This document shows, one piece after another, positions 46,226-57,604 of a DNA stretch of 64,000 nucleotides. Under the pieces are notes generated by a model. It was not told the origin of the DNA, searched no databases, and saw only the letters and a program-made list of their open reading frames with translations. The position numbers and the translations under genes were made by a program. The first letter of the stretch is position 1. Every line of letters begins with the position of its first letter. The DNA lies in contig VXAA01005254.1 in assembly GCA_013399115.1 (NCBI GenBank), forward strand, positions 94,483 through 158,482, read 5' to 3'. Origin of the DNA: Anseranas semipalmata. Lineage: Eukaryota > Chordata > Aves > Anseriformes > Anseranatidae.

Positions 46226-48457
46226 GCTATACAGATGACAGCCAGACAGACCCTTCCCACAACATGCTCTGTTTTTGCATTGTGTCTACACATACTTATT
46301 GTGGCTACATACCTAGATGTGGCTTACATCTACAGCTGTACTGGCAAGATAGTATGGGCCTGCATACAGTCCCTGATGACCCTTGAGGTGAAATGACTCC
46401 ATAGTACAAAATCAATTGTCAAGTATTATAAGTGGGGAGGGAAATAAAATTTTCCTATATATTATTAGTAAAAACACAGAGGGCTTACTTTCAACCTCGA
46501 TAGTTCTACTTACAGATAAAATATATCCTATCATTGAGGTGCAAAAGTTTTCAATCCTTTGTTTGCAGCTTATATACCTGCCAAACCTTTATTGATTCAG
46601 CAAGAGTGCTTAAACTGTTATTCCAGTATTATGAATGCATTGTGCATATTAAAAGAGATTTCTGAATGCTGGTTATATATCTGGCCTGCAGTCCGAAGGC
46701 TTTCCCATATCACTCAAAGGAATCTGCTTATAAAATATCTAAATTTTTCTTCTCTCATAAGAAAAAATTTTAATCATCTTTGTAGTATGAATGACATCAT
46801 TGTGAAATATCAGCTGACAGGGCTATAGAAACTGGTGTAGATTGCTGCTGTCATTTTGGTTTAGCTAAGTGGAAGGAGCAAGCTTTTCAAACAGCTATTA
46901 ACATTTCAAGCAACTCGAGTCCCTTCCTGGCATTTCAATTAGCGGCAGAAGCCAATGCAGCTGAAATCCTGCTGGCCTTGAGGGACCCTTTGGTTGGTCT
47001 CACGGAGCTCTGCAGCCTGTGATTTGATGCAGTCAGCTTTTCCCCAGGCCTAGTCTGACACTCTGGTTCATGCTTGCTATCTAGCAGGAAGAGTAAAGGA
47101 AGTTTTATAACACCAAATAGTTGTGCTTTGTCATTAGACACTCTCATCAGTAACAATATAATATTTCAGCAGCTCCCTCAACATTAGCAGAGCTAGGCTC
47201 AGCTTAGAGGAACAAAGAACTGTAACTCTTCTTATATATACACATAAACACACATAAATTTCCCATTAATCACAGTGCTGCAGATCTGATTTAACAGATT
47301 TTAAGAACATATTGGTTGTTTCTTCACAGCAGTTGAGAAGTATATAAAAAATCATACTGCAAAAATGTTCTTAGAGGTACTTTGGTAAATACAAAAAAAC
47401 ATTTGGCTGTCATTCTCTACTAGTTTATTTTCATACAGGAGGGTGCAATAGATCAGGCAAGTTTCTCTGAAGTTCACTTAGTTCTCTAAATTTAGAGGTA
47501 TATAAATGTGAACAGATCATCACATCGTGTTTAAAAAAGTATACTTTTAAATTTGACTTCACGTATTTGCATTGAAACCAAGGTAAAAGGGCGCTCTTTG
47601 CACACTTTGACAGCTTTAAAATAAAGAATTAATAGCATGTCAGAGGCAAGTTATCATATCTCCCTTCTGAAAATACTGCAACGGTGTATCGTACATTCTT
47701 CAAACTAGTTTGCACTTTATATGTGGGAGAACATAATTAAATTTGTATTTCACATTCAGAAAAATGAGGAACTTTTAACTTTTTGAAAAGCATAAGAATA
47801 ACTTCAGCATTTGTCTAAATGTTGTTTGAGCTCCCTATAAAGCATAACATAACAAAGCACTTTTCCCTCCTGTCATCTGAGAACATGATCTAATTCCGCA
47901 GTTCAACTGCTGAAACTTTTAACATATATGAATCATGAAACAAATTTATACATCTCTTCTGCAGCCTTTAAGGAAAATAATGATCCTGATTCTGCTCTCG
48001 CTTGCATCAGAGCACTAGTTGCTACCAAGTTGATTGAAATTTAAGAATTTATTTAATCAACATAACTAATACAAGGACTGGTGCAAGGAGTCAAGCATTA
48101 TATATATATTAACTGTAGAGATACAAAACAAATTGCCCAATAGAAATCCTCAGAAAAGCAGAATTACTACATATGTTCTGCAGGCATTCTTCAGTATTGT
48201 AACTGAATGATGTGGGATGGATGGGTTTCTGCCATAAGAAGTATCCCAAAAGTCAGGTTCAATTTAGAAACCATTTTGGTGCAAGACCATTCAAATCAGA
48301 AATCCATTGAATATTTTTTTTCTCTTAAGGGAAAGGGCTTCATGATTTGACTCTTTGGCAGTATATTATGTCTTTCGTAGCTCCTGAGAGTCACAAATGC
48401 ATTCCCATGCAAGATTAAGTATGTTGTCAGGACTCAATAACTGACATTAATGATAAA
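46226..48457. other. Non-coding unique DNA
   Basis: No exon. The part at 46900-47060 is comparatively GC-balanced and free of simple repeats, with motifs such as tttcaattagcggcagaag, so it is a possible conserved block. Around 47990-48040 there is faint old-repeat wording that I could not assign. Confidence 0.6.
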
Positions 48458-48481
48458 ATATATATATATATATATATATAA
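48458..48481. repeat. (AT)n microsatellite
   Basis: About twelve AT units, read directly. Confidence 0.9.
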
Positions 48482-48727
48482 ACAGTAACTCAAATAATCA
48501 GTAAATAAAAGCCAGGGAAGAAAAAAGGTGGGAAAGATAGCTAATATTTTAAATGCTGAAATTAAATGAATAAAAAATCTTAGCTTAATCTTAAGAACTT
48601 GGAACTAGGAATAAGAATGTAGCAGGACTGGCCTTATGTTAGCATTAATAAAGTTCCAGCAAGCCGATTACCTAGTGTTTTAGATTCAGCTGACATTGCC
48701 TATTACATTCCTTGCAAATTCTTCTGG

Positions 48728-48749
48728 AAAAAAAAAAAAAAAAAAAAAA
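48728..48749 (+). repeat. Poly(A) run, 22 A
   Basis: Follows caaattcttctgg; no element body recognised. Confidence 0.85.
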
Positions 48750-50554
48750 GGTTATTCCTTATATTTTTAAAACTTTACTGAAGAGTAGCAAGTTATTTAA
48801 AGTGAGAAGACAGCCTTCAGAAAACAGACCCTTTAACTCTGAAAAGGTACTGGACAATAGATTTCAGTTCTACTGCCTTTTATTTATTTTCCCAGCTTAT
48901 CTATTAAGTGCTACAGACATGTCTCTATGTGTTTGAAAATAATTTGTACTTCACCCCAAACTGCAAACTTGCAATCAACTTAGAACATGGCACAAAACAA
49001 GTAGCAATAAAGTTGAATGGTTTATTCTTCTGAGGCAATTGCACACTGCTAAAATTTTGTCACACATAGAGATTTAGACATTTGTCTCTGTGTCTCTTTC
49101 ATGAACTCAAATTCAGGAAAAGACCAATAATTTCTAAATCATCTCCTAAAATAATCTGGAATCTTGTAGTGATAGTCCATGCCACACCCCAGAGAAATGT
49201 CTCATCATCTCAATCTTTCACAACATCAAAACATAAGAAGTACTAAACAACAGGCATGTTTGAGTGTTCAGTTATGTAGCCAAGGATTTAAAAGTATCGC
49301 TCCTGAACAGAAAATGCAAAAAAGGAAAACAAGAACAAAAACATGGACTAAATTTGACAAATTCCTTCTTCCATGAAATAGAGATCTCACATAAAACATA
49401 ATGTTATCTTTCAAATCAAATGTATGATTTCAGCCACAATTTTTTTTTAGCCATCATAGAGTTAGAATTTATTTCCTTGGTTAAACAAAGTGATTTCATT
49501 AACCAAAACTCCACTTTTCATAAACAATAACATAAAGAAACATTACTTATAGAGCATTTGATGAAAAATGATCAAAAATATCTTTTTAAAATGCAATTCA
49601 GAATCCACAAAATGTGGGTAAGTACTTCATCAAACTCAGCTTTCCCAGATGTGGAGATGTCTCCACTTACCTTTAATAATTAGAAAATGTATAATACAAG
49701 AAAATAAACAGCCTGAAGCCAAGAGTTTTGCAAGGGACTGGAAACAATCTCAAGAAATTATTAAAATCACATCCACTTGTACTAGAATAGAAATATTTAC
49801 ATAATGAATTTTCCATCAATGGCGTGAAAATAGTGGTTAATATATGTATGATCTGTGTATATGCTATTAAGAAATTCCAATTACAAGAAAAATATCCAGA
49901 CTTTATAGTTCTAACAGATAAGAGGTTTACTACAACATACTCGGATAAATTATTTTGAAGACAAGTTGTTGTTTAAATACTCCAACAGTTCTGTCTAATT
50001 CCTTCTTTAACAGGTAGCAGACACCCCAGCTGACACCAGTGTCCAAGCACTTCTTCAAAGACAGTGTTTCCTATAATTACTTTTCTGCTTTACAGCGGAC
50101 TGTAAAACCCGTAATTTCTGAAAGGGATATACATGACTCAGAAGAAATATAGCTCCAGTGTGTCACATCTCTGTGATGAACTCAAGTGAAGCCAGAGCAC
50201 AATAGAGGCTTACATCCCCTCAGGATGTGGCCTATGAAATCTTAGAAATGCAAACAGATTTAATTAAATCAACACTAATCCCTAAAAAAAATGGACAGAG
50301 CTGTGGCATTTATTTCCCACATATTTTCAAGAGAGGTTATTAACCCACCATATCAATCTATAAAATGAACAGTGGAAGATGGCACTGTCTTATCACTCCC
50401 TTGAAATAAGGCAACAAGTTAGATCTTGGCTAAGACTGTGAAGATCTGCAGGCCAATGAGACTCAAAAAGATTGATTTTAAAACTGCAACAGTACCAACA
50501 ACAAAATCTGAACATACTTCAATAAAGCTTCACAGAATTTCTTGTACCTATTAA
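48750..50554. other. Non-coding unique DNA
   Basis: AT-rich with only short chance frames; no recognised feature. Confidence 0.65.
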
Positions 50555-50918
50555 TTCAATAGAGAAAAGAAGGCTCAAGGGGCTTCTTAGTGCTGTCTAC
50601 AACTACCTAATGAAAGGGTATAGAGAGGATGGAGCCAGATTCTTCTCAGAAGATAACAGTAAAGGATAGGAGACAACAGAAAAAAGCTTCAGCAAGCGGA
50701 GCTCCAATAAAATATTAGAGAAAAAAAAATCACCATGGAGGTAGCTAAGACCTAGAAAAGTTTGCTCAGAGACACTATGGAATCTCCATCCTTGGAGACA
50801 TCCAGAACTTGACTGGACCACATCCATTGCAGCGTGCTCTGACTGGATCTGTTTCGATGAGAGGACTGGATTAGGTAACCTCCAGAGACCTCTCATAACC
50901 CACGTCATTCTGTTCAAG
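50555..50918 (+). mobile_element. Diverged CR1 3' fragment
   Basis: Reads gagaaaagaaggctcaagg, then tgctgtctacaactaccta, atggaatctccatccttgga, ggactggattaggtaacctc and ccacgtcattctgt. This is the same order as the CR1 ORF2 end plus 3' region, with more changes than the copy at 42036. An A9 run at 50722 interrupts the part that would read 'NFFTVR'. 5'-truncated and non-functional. Confidence 0.85.
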
Positions 50919-51780
50919 CATGTATCAGAGTTAAAGTACTAAAAAGTTTCAAATACCACATTAGAGAATAGAAAGAATATTAAAGGTGGTACACTTCCAC
51001 ATAGTAGCAATCACTTCAAGTACTGTGTGCAAAGATTTGTAAAAACTACGTCTGATACTTATTCATTAAACCTTTAATTGCAGTGAGGAAAAAAAAGACT
51101 TAAACATTGTATAAAGTATTTACACAGAGTAAAATTTGTATTTATAGCTACAGTTATATAGGTATAGCTATATAATTATAGGTATGTTAATTATATTTAT
51201 ACTTATTAATACTTATATAAGAAGATTGTAACATATTCCTAACGGGCTAAAAACATATAAAACATCCTTATTTTTTTCATGGTAAGTGTTGGACATCATT
51301 GTGGCCTCTGAAAAGACAGACAAAAGTTACTGTTAGAATTGTCATCTGAAACTGACTTAAGCATCTCAGCAATGGAGTCTCCAGAATGCTTCTGTCACTT
51401 CATGGCTTGTGGTCTCAGACCTGAAATGACTTAGAGTTACTTGTCTGGCCTCCAGCTGTTGATCCAGGAGGTCACAGGTCTAGCAGAAGCACTGTGTCAG
51501 ATCTATCAGCCATATACAGATTGTATGGTTCCCTTTGAGCACCTCAGATGACACAAGACACACATGGAGTAACTGAATCTAGCCCTAGGGATCTTTTTTA
51601 ATCATCAGCTTAATTCTTCTAACTGTAGTTATTAGGTCTCCACTGACAATGTCTTAGAAACTTAACTCCTGTGTAGATCCCTACATTGAGATACCTAAAT
51701 TTGTATGTATGTCTTATTCTGAGTCTGGATCCTTCGCTGAAGCCTAAAGGTGGCCTTGGTTATCTTTTTAGAAAAAAAAA
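50919..51780. other. Non-coding unique DNA
   Basis: AT-rich; TAT-rich tract at 51140-51225. No recognised feature. Confidence 0.65.
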
Positions 51781-51830
51781 AGAGAGAGAGACAGAGACAG
51801 AGACAGTGACAGAGACAGAGACAGAGAAAG
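51781..51830 (+). repeat. (GAGACA)n microsatellite
   Basis: Starts as GA units and becomes about seven GAGACA units with one GTGACA variant. Preceded by A9. Confidence 0.9.
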
Positions 51831-51881
51831 GCCATAAGCATAATTTATGACAGGTTCAGAAATTTCTCTGGAGAATTACGG

Positions 51882-51934
51882 TTACTACTCTTACTACTAT
51901 TACTACTACTACTACTACTACTACTTACTCTACT
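51882..51934 (+). repeat. (TAC)n microsatellite
   Basis: Around sixteen TAC/ACT triplets with two interruptions (ctcttactac and tattac). Ends at ttactctact. Confidence 0.9.
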
Positions 51935-52249
51935 TTTATACTTCTCTCCTACATATTTGTCATTGGTTACAGTAGTGGGAGACAAATCAGGACATGTATT
52001 TGGCCTGATCTGTTACTTCTGTTTATATCTTTCTTGGCTTTTTATGAAGAAAATGTAGAAAATGAAAGAAAAGATATACAAATACTGTGTCCTCTATTTT
52101 GAAAATGATATTTATACTATAATTAAATGTATTCTTTTAAAACGGAATCTTTTATATAAGCACATTCCTCTACTCAGGCAATACAGTCTCCTTGATATAC
52201 CATTTAGTGATAGTTGCTATTTAAGAGTGGTACTAGAACAATTAGCTGT
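51935..52249. other. Non-coding spacer between microsatellites
   Basis: A 69-codon open frame at 52062-52271 is AT-driven and partly inside the next repeat; not a gene. Confidence 0.6.
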
Positions 52250-52290
52250 ATTAAAAATTAAATTAAATTAAATTAAATTAAATTAAAAAT
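52250..52290 (+). repeat. (AATTA)n microsatellite
   Basis: About seven AATTA units, read directly. Confidence 0.9.
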
Positions 52291-54034
52291 AAAAAGAGAG
52301 CTGAAACTCTCAAAGTAATTCTCAGCGACATTGTCCCAGAGAGAGAATGATTTCAGAATTCTTCCAAATATTTCATAGCTGTGGTGTTAAATGTTCTACT
52401 ATTTCATAGAGATGGTAGAGGCTAATCAGTCACATAAAAATAGGGTTGAAAATGAATTTGTATGCACAGATAAAAGTACTTTCTTGAATTTTTTTTTCAG
52501 CAGGTGCCTAATCAGAAATGCTAGGATTTTATAAATGATTTATCACATTTAGGAGGTACAATAGATGCAGGATGAGCAGAAAATGGTTTCATAGGAATAT
52601 TGGACTGTAGATTAACATTTTGAATCAATCAATATTCATGGTGTCTCTTTAAGTATTAAAAAACTTTGTGCTCTTAAATGCTAATAGGATGTAATAATAA
52701 ACCTCTGCACCTATTATATCACCTTCTAACTAAGGGTCTCAAGGTAATTATCAGGCATCCGTGAATTAAGCCAAAGAAAATCAATGTTACATCAGATTAT
52801 TCTGTTGGAAGTGAAACAGGAAAAGAATGGTTCCGTGCCTTGCTGGATGTTATACAAGAAATGTTGTAGAGGAAAGTTAACAGAACCAAACACATTATTC
52901 CAGTAAGTAAATCCCACTAAGCTACACAAAAACTCCACAATAAGTTCAGGATCATTTCTCTTCTATTTGGGGTATTCTCTAACCTTTACTTAGTTTTCAC
53001 TGAAGTGTCAACAGTGATGATTACATCTTTGTATCTGGGTGGCTCTGTGTTAAGTCCTTAGTGAAAGATATAAGTAGTTCCAATTATTCCTTCTAACACT
53101 CATTACGTTGCGTACATCAACCATGAATTATGTTTACCATCTGCTCAATTTCCTAATTCCTTCTGGAGTTCCCCTAAAGGTTATGTATAGAATCATATAT
53201 AATATGTATAGAATCAAGCGTAATAGGTCTGAGTAATCATAATGTTTTCCAGTGGCCAATATATCTGCATATAAATACATCGGGACAAATTCTGTTCCAA
53301 TGTCAGATGGTATGGCTCCTTTCATGTCAAAGAAGCTGAACAGATTTCTGACTGTGCGGACCTAAACCTCTAAAAATTTTACTCAGGAAAGGGGCACACC
53401 ATTGTTGCCATTACTTCAACTCTTCTCAGCAAAAAAGAACTACTGTTAACAAACATATTAGATATTTTCCTTTTCTTTTTACATTCATTCCTGTCTCTTA
53501 ATAATCAAAGTTGTAGACAAACTGAGCCAGAGCACAAATGCATTTTCATAGCATTTTTGCTGTCTGTGTCTACAGCTCTATGCCTCCAAAACTTCTGATA
53601 ATTTTAGAGGGAGGAGTCTGAAAAAAGTGCACAAATTGGAGCGGTGCAAGTAAATTCAAATAATTTCTCTGATGCCAAAGCAAAGTTGCTAGTCTAGTCT
53701 TATGTAAAGAAACCTAAAACAGCCCTTATCTTCTGTACAAATAAGCTATCACTCATGCTTCAGGAACTGCTGAACAGATGATAAAGATGATTCCTGAATA
53801 TCCATCTTATAAGAGCGAAACACAAACAGAGAAATGTTCAAAGGCAGGATTTTGGTTTCATTCCTCAGGAGAGAGATTTTCAAATAGATTTTTATAAGGA
53901 AAGAGAAATTGTATGGAGAAACATTACATCAATGATTTAAAATGAACAGGGAGGTCTATAAAGAACAAGAAGACGTCCCCAGAGTCCACTGACATTTCTA
54001 ACATAAAGAAAATCTGCCAGGGATTTTTTTTTTT
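52291..54034. other. Non-coding unique DNA
   Basis: No exon, RNA or element. A short direct repeat tatgtatagaatca occurs twice near 53182-53215. Confidence 0.65.
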
Positions 54035-54052
54035 NNNNNNNNNNNNNNNNNN
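54035..54052. other. Assembly gap (18 N)
   Basis: Flanked by T11 on the left and T5 on the right, so probably an uncrossed T run. Confidence 0.95.
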
Positions 54053-54854
54053 TTTTTGGTGTGGGGGATAGTCAATGGGAGTTATATAAATCCTAGAAAG
54101 ATATTAAAGTTAAGCAAGCAATCACAGGCAGTCTATCTTTTTGTTTTAATAACATCAGAGTTCAATGAATTTTTTTTATAATAATTCCCAGTGAAGAGTC
54201 CTCTCTTGATGAAAACAGCATTGACCAGCTAAAAGCTTTTTTGTTAGCGTTTTTATTCAGATCATCAATGCTGACTTGAAATTGTCTTGTCTGGTATCTT
54301 GAAAAACTCAAGAAAACTTTTCTCCTATGCAAGAAAAGAAATCTATATTATTATGATTCAAATAGTAAGTCATTAAAAGAATGTCAACTTCATTAAAAAC
54401 AAATAGAAAACAAAAAACTTTTGCAGCAGCTGCTGTTAATTATTGTGTTTCAAATACAGTATTTAATACAGCAATAATGTAGATGCATGCTACAATTAGT
54501 AGAGCAACACAAAGCCAAGAATGAGGGCAAAATACATACAAATTAATCATCCCATCTACACTCACAGATGTTGCTATGATACCACACACAAGATATCTGT
54601 ACACAAAAAGGACTACCCATGAATCATAAATTTGAATGAATACTCTGTATGCACCTCTTGAAGGTATAGGTAAGGTCAGCACCTACACGTAAGTAAGCCT
54701 TCCAGTTTTCAAATGCCTGTGGTACTTCCTTCACTATCATAAAAGCATTTTTTAACATGTTAATTCTCCCAGAGATAGGCAAGTTTGATGGAAATGAGTT
54801 AGACTGATCAACAAAGCTCCAAATCATCAAAGCCTGACAAATCTCTGACTCCCC
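54053..54854. other. Non-coding unique DNA
   Basis: Nothing recognisable before the SINE-like stretch that follows. Confidence 0.6.
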
Positions 54855-54985
54855 TGGACTGCAGCCTTGGGGATCTGGCTCAAGGGCTTTTCTGAAGGTC
54901 ACACAGGATATCTGTAGATAAACAGAGAATTCAATCCAACTTTCTAAATTCCCAGAACATTATTCTAATTACATTTCCTTGAATT
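54855..54985 (+). mobile_element. Possible ancient MIR-like SINE relic
   Basis: The order ctcaagggcttttctgaagg, tcacacaggatatctgtaga, gagaattcaatccaacttt resembles the second half of old amniote SINEs, where 'aaggtcacacag' is followed by a 'gaattcgaacc'-like stretch. Only this half is visible and it is degraded. Could be coincidence. Confidence 0.35.
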
Positions 54986-57454
54986 CCTATGCCTTAAGAA
55001 GACTGCTGAGATAATTTTCCTACTTGACCAGTGCTCTGATTTTTTACATATAGACAACTGTCATTTTAAAGCTACGCACTGTTTGGTGGCACAATACGGG
55101 CTGGGGAGGGGGGGGTTGTTGGCAATAGGTTGTTTCAATTAGCTTTAGTATTGCATAGGTCAGGATTATCTCATTTACTTATTCACTTGACAGTCTTGTT
55201 CAGGGTTCTTATTCAAATAATACTCAATTTGGTTTATGTAAGGGAATATTTGCACATATGTGAGGTAATTTTCTGAACACCTGCTTTGCCTGCAGCACCC
55301 AAGCCTCTCCTTGAGCAGGGTACACTTCTTATCTATGGTGTGCGGCAGTAGCTGAGGAATATGTTTAGCTGCAGTCTCTGATTCAGTCATTAGATGTCCC
55401 TGTGCACTGTGAGGGACTGTGCAGGGTGTAGTCCCTGGTAAGCAACAGAGAGCTGAACTACGCTGGTTCTGGGAAGTCTGTTTGATGTATTTGCACTTGT
55501 TACTATCCTGTTAAATAAATGCCTCCTCTTTAAGGTCTGTTATTTACCATTTGGCAGAATCTAAGTGATTGCATAGCCAGAAACATCCATTGGCTAATCC
55601 TAGTTAAGGATTCCTTTTATTCAGTTATTAGTTTATTCAGTTTATTTAGTTAAGGACTAGCATTGTTCCTTTTATTCACTAGGACAAGATGCTGTCAACT
55701 GGCCTTTAAGTGAACCCCTTTGGTTTGCCGAGTTTAGATTAATTGCCTCCCAATGAGAACTAAAGCTCAGATTGAGTTGCTCATGTACCATGAGCATCTC
55801 TGCATCTTCCTTTCCCTCTCTGCTTATGCCTGTGCCTTTTCTGGCATTTGCTCTCTACCCATCCTCCTTGTGCAATATGCAGTCTCCTGAATAATGGAGC
55901 AAATTCTGTGGGGTTGAAAATTTGCTGATTTTCTCAGAAGCTTACAGTTTTTCGTTATATTGGAATTCTAGCCTCAGCAATTTTATAGCCGTGGCTCCTC
56001 ATATTTGCCACAAATTAGTTAAGAAGCATAAAAAAAGTGAACAATGAATCATAAAATACAAACATAGGTGTAAAATACTACACACTGATTCCCTTGAGAA
56101 CATAAACAACTTCAACAAGAGCATTGACTGCACAATTAAAGCAAAACAGACCAGTTTGTGTTATATCGAAAGGATGACTGTTTTCTGCCTTATCAGGAGG
56201 AGGAATGCATTTTCCCAGTGCACTCAACAAGTGGAGGAAGTTTCAGCGCCAACCATCAATGGCAAAGTATCCATCCTGTATTTGTGGACATGAAATAAGC
56301 CTTGCAAAAACTGAGGAGAGAAAAGGTGCTTTTCTGCCCTCTGACTTGGCAAACTGAACTCGTACCTCACAATATGTTCGTATTCCCTAATGCTTCAGCA
56401 GCTGCCATGTGAATTTCACAAAGCCCTTTTATATTATGAAGTGGAAAATATATTCAGAAGCATCAGAATTTGTTGTTATTAAATGCTTGTTATTAAATGC
56501 TTTCTCTCTGTAATGAAGTCTCTGTAAATGCAACAAAAGCAACTACTGTAGCAGTGATTCTAATTACTTTCCTATAGCACTGAAAGAAATACTGGCATTT
56601 TAATGGCAATTTATCCTCTGCAGTTTAACAAAGATGTGTGTTCCTTATTTACCTTATATTGCTTCATGTATTATGAACATGTGTAGGACTGTGTAGGTTT
56701 CCCCACCCTCAAGAAATGTTTCAGCAAAAAGATTTTTAGTGAACATTTTACTGTTCATTATTTTTATATTCTGTAGAAAATGCCATAAATATATTTTTAA
56801 AGAGGTTCTGACAAAATGTGTGTCATGATACATCCCCATCCTAAATTTGTACCCATCTTTGTAGAGTCCAGACGCATTTAAATTCTTATGTAAAAAATAA
56901 AAAATAAAAATAAAAAAAAATAAGATCTCCATGAAACTGCAGCCAACTTTTATAATTGAGTCTCAATCCAAAACAAATCGAAATCCAAAATTCAAAACAA
57001 ATAGGTAGTTTGGCTTGTCGTATTATTTATATCAAGTCTTTGCCACTTGTTTATCATTCTAAGATTTCTGTCTCTGTAAATTGTAGCTGACAATCTGAGA
57101 AGGAGACAAATACATTTATTACGTTGAATTAGGAAACTATTCACTTAACTGAAGAAAAGCTTGCATACAGGGCTTCAGTCATACAAAACATGCATGTTGT
57201 TCACAAGTGGAATCAGTAGTTTCGATCAGACTAATCATGTACTCTTTTGTAGAACTCAAGCCAAAAAGGTGATGGAATCAAGTCCTTTATTAAGAATACA
57301 CTTGGGACACTGTTACAGGACCCTTCAGATTATAGCTCTCCATCTGTTGTGTGTTAAGGGAATTAGAATAAAGCTAATTTAAAAGCTGAAAGACAATGCA
57401 CTTTCACTAAAAAAGCACAAATCCAGTCTACTAAGAAGGTTACGAGAAGAAGAA
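54986..57454. other. Non-coding unique DNA
   Basis: Holds a G-rich run at 55101-55118 (ggctggggaggggggggt), an (AAAAT)-like A-rich tract at 56892-56923, and a 14-bp direct repeat (ttgttattaaatgc) at about 56473-56503. No exon recognised. Confidence 0.6.
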
Positions 57455-57604
57455 TCAGTAATGCAAATATAAGATACTTATCTGATGTTGCTGGCTCTGT
57501 GCAATTTTCTGGAAGGAGAAGCTGTCTTCCTGTTCAGCAGATGTCCGACCTTCAGTCTCTGCAAGTTCGCAGTAGATCCATCTGTTGCAATCCATATCTG
57601 TATT
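57455..57604 (-). CDS. Weak candidate 3'-terminal exon
   Basis: On the minus strand a good-looking splice acceptor (cattttcttctatag, with ctt-aat-type branch wording about 20 bases before) precedes 49 open codons ending in TGA at 57455-57457. The reading starts NTDMDCNRWIYCELAE and includes SAEQEDSFSFQKIAQSQQ, which has a protein-like mix of residues. A minus-strand AATAAA lies about 165 bases further on (near 57286). Against this: no donor site, no upstream exon that I can identify, no known protein recognised, and 49 open codons are not rare. A second frame is open over the same bases. I give it only as a candidate. Confidence 0.2.
   Translation of the reverse strand, partial: NTDMDCNRWIYCELAETEGRTSAEQEDSFSFQKIAQSQQHQISILYLHY

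Noticed and set aside
47990..48040. Old-repeat wording (gatcctgattctgctctcgc)
   Set aside because: Resembles a phrase I associate with old amniote repeats, but only about 25 bases match, too short to support a call.
55101..55118. G-quadruplex motif
   Set aside because: G runs are nearly continuous, with one short spacer; it could fold, but there is no context suggesting function.
55390..55560. LTR-like end with AATAAA (ttaaataaatgcctcctctt)
   Set aside because: No clear TG...CA borders, no target duplication and no family recognised; the poly(A) motif alone is too common.
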